A DNA stretch of 64,000 bases, taken from the NCBI RefSeq assembly GCF_009650765.1, contig NZ_CP045740.1:3820001-3884000 (forward strand), given 5' to 3'. The notes beneath the pieces are model-generated. The model was not told the DNA's origin, did no database searches, and saw only the letters and a program-made list of their open reading frames with translations. Both the position numbers and the translations under genes were made by a program. Positions within the stretch are counted from its first letter, which is position 1; each line of letters opens with the position of its first letter. Positions 63,420-64,000 of the stretch are shown here, one piece after another. The DNA comes from Streptomyces sp. SUK 48. Its GTDB lineage: Bacteria > Actinomycetota > Actinomycetes > Streptomycetales > Streptomycetaceae.

Positions 63420-64000
63420 ATGGGCCCCATGCCCGGACCGCCCGCCCCACCCCGCCCGCACGGCCTCGACCCCGACGGCTTCTTCGTCCGCGAGGGCTCC
63501 CTGGCGCGCGTACCCGCCGCGTTCCGGCCGGTCGTGGCCGCCGTACGGGAGCGGCTGCCGGAGGTCTTCGGGGCGCGTCTGGACGGGGCGTACCTCTACG
63601 GGTCGATCCCCCGGGGCACCGCGCGGGCGGGCCGCAGCGACCTGGACCTGCTGATCGTCCTGCGCGAGGAACCGGCCGACGCCGACCGTGCCGCCGTACG
63701 AGCCCTCGGCGCGGCCCTGGACCGGCGGTTCCCGCAGATCGACGGGGCCGGGACGCTGCTGTACGGCCGGGAGCGGCTGCTGAGCGAGCCGGAGCGGTAC
63801 GACATGGGCTGGTTCCTGGCCTGCCTGTGCACCCCGCTGCTCGGGGACGACCTGGCCGGGCTGCTGCCCCGCTACCGCCCCGATTCCCTGCTGGCCCGCG
63901 AGACCAACGGCGACCTCGCCCTGCTGCTGCCCCGCTGGCGGACGCGGATCGCGGCCGCCGGGGACGACGAGGCGGCCCGGCGGCACCTGGTGCGCTTCAT
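63420..64000 (+). CDS. Nucleotidyltransferase-domain protein, 3' end outside window
   Basis: An open frame from ATG 63420 runs off the window (193 codons seen). AYLYGSIPRGTARAGRSDLD carries the GS-(x)n-RG-(x)n-SDxDL metal and nucleotide motif of the Pol-beta nucleotidyltransferase fold, followed by LLIVLREE. The rest is helical. It could be an aminoglycoside-type or toxin/antitoxin-like transferase; this cannot be decided. ATG 63429 is an alternative start. Confidence 0.8.
   Translation, partial: MGPMPGPPAPPRPHGLDPDGFFVREGSLARVPAAFRPVVAAVRERLPEVFGARLDGAYLYGSIPRGTARAGRSDLDLLIVLREEPADADRAAVRALGAALDRRFPQIDGAGTLLYGRERLLSEPERYDMGWFLACLCTPLLGDDLAGLLPRYRPDSLLARETNGDLALLLPRWRTRIAAAGDDEAARRHLVRF

Noticed and set aside
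1..64000. CRISPR array, insertion sequence or biosynthetic gene cluster
   Set aside because: No regularly spaced identical repeats, no transposase with inverted ends, and no synthase genes are visible.

Overview
This window is chromosomal DNA of a Streptomyces (or very close relative). The base composition is very GC-rich with GC-rich third codon positions, GTG starts are common, and the TTA leucine codon is almost absent. The gene content is characteristic: a 253-residue tipA, bldG with its anti-sigma partner, a giant SARP/NB-ARC/TPR regulator, XRE/DUF397/ATPase regulatory modules, a membrane-fused thymidylate kinase, a Tad-pilus operon and crp. From memory of S. coelicolor, the order follows two blocks that lie well apart there (ppa-tipA-gad, and tmk-topA-bldG-acsA-crp). 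This comparison was not computed.

Layout. 0-10.5 kb: ppa, a ThrE-like exporter, a DedA protein, YbjQ, tipA with its own MerR-type promoter, gad, a DinB-fold protein, an aldehyde dehydrogenase, and a WhiJ/AbaA-like module (XRE regulator, ATPase with a TTA codon, DUF397). 11-22.4 kb: two lipoproteins, a DUF2786 protein, a Clp-N/HTH protein behind what looks like a leaderless promoter with two operators, a compact family-A DNA polymerase, the SARP regulator, a glycosyltransferase and a cation/proton antiporter preceded by seven 16-bp tandem repeats. 22.9-23.6 kb: a tyrosine-integrase relic facing the 3' end of tRNA-Thr(CGU), the scar of an integrated element. 23.7-40.1 kb: mostly minus-strand core genes (secreted peptidase, holB, MFS-tmk, topA, methyltransferase, H+-pyrophosphatase, anti-sigma factor, bldG). 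40.1-48.3 kb: a DUF1998 helicase, then a convergent seven-gene Tad operon (ssd-tadA-tadB-tadC-pilin-tadE-tadE-like). 48.9-54 kb: a HAD phosphatase, an intergenic region that probably encodes 6S RNA, a catalytically degenerate Fic protein divergent from a CooC/ArsA-like ATPase, and a deacetylase-like lipoprotein. 53.7-64 kb: acsA, nhaA, a holin-like protein, an epoxide-hydrolase-like enzyme, marP, a CoA-type NUDIX hydrolase, nth, crp and a truncated nucleotidyltransferase gene.

Integrity. Three genes appear broken. The helicase (near 42,518) and nth (near 61,865) each lack one C in a run that should be C5, which favours homopolymer sequencing error. The DUF4244 pilin has TGA exactly at the prepilin Gly(-1) codon, followed directly by ATG.

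How genes work together. The right half carries the conserved actinobacterial group marP-NUDIX-nth-crp, which parallels the order in mycobacteria. The bldG pair, the TTA codons near the 5' ends of the 9.7-kb ATPase and the 40.2-kb helicase, and the SARP regulator tie the region to developmental and antibiotic control. The Tad genes form one translationally coupled operon.
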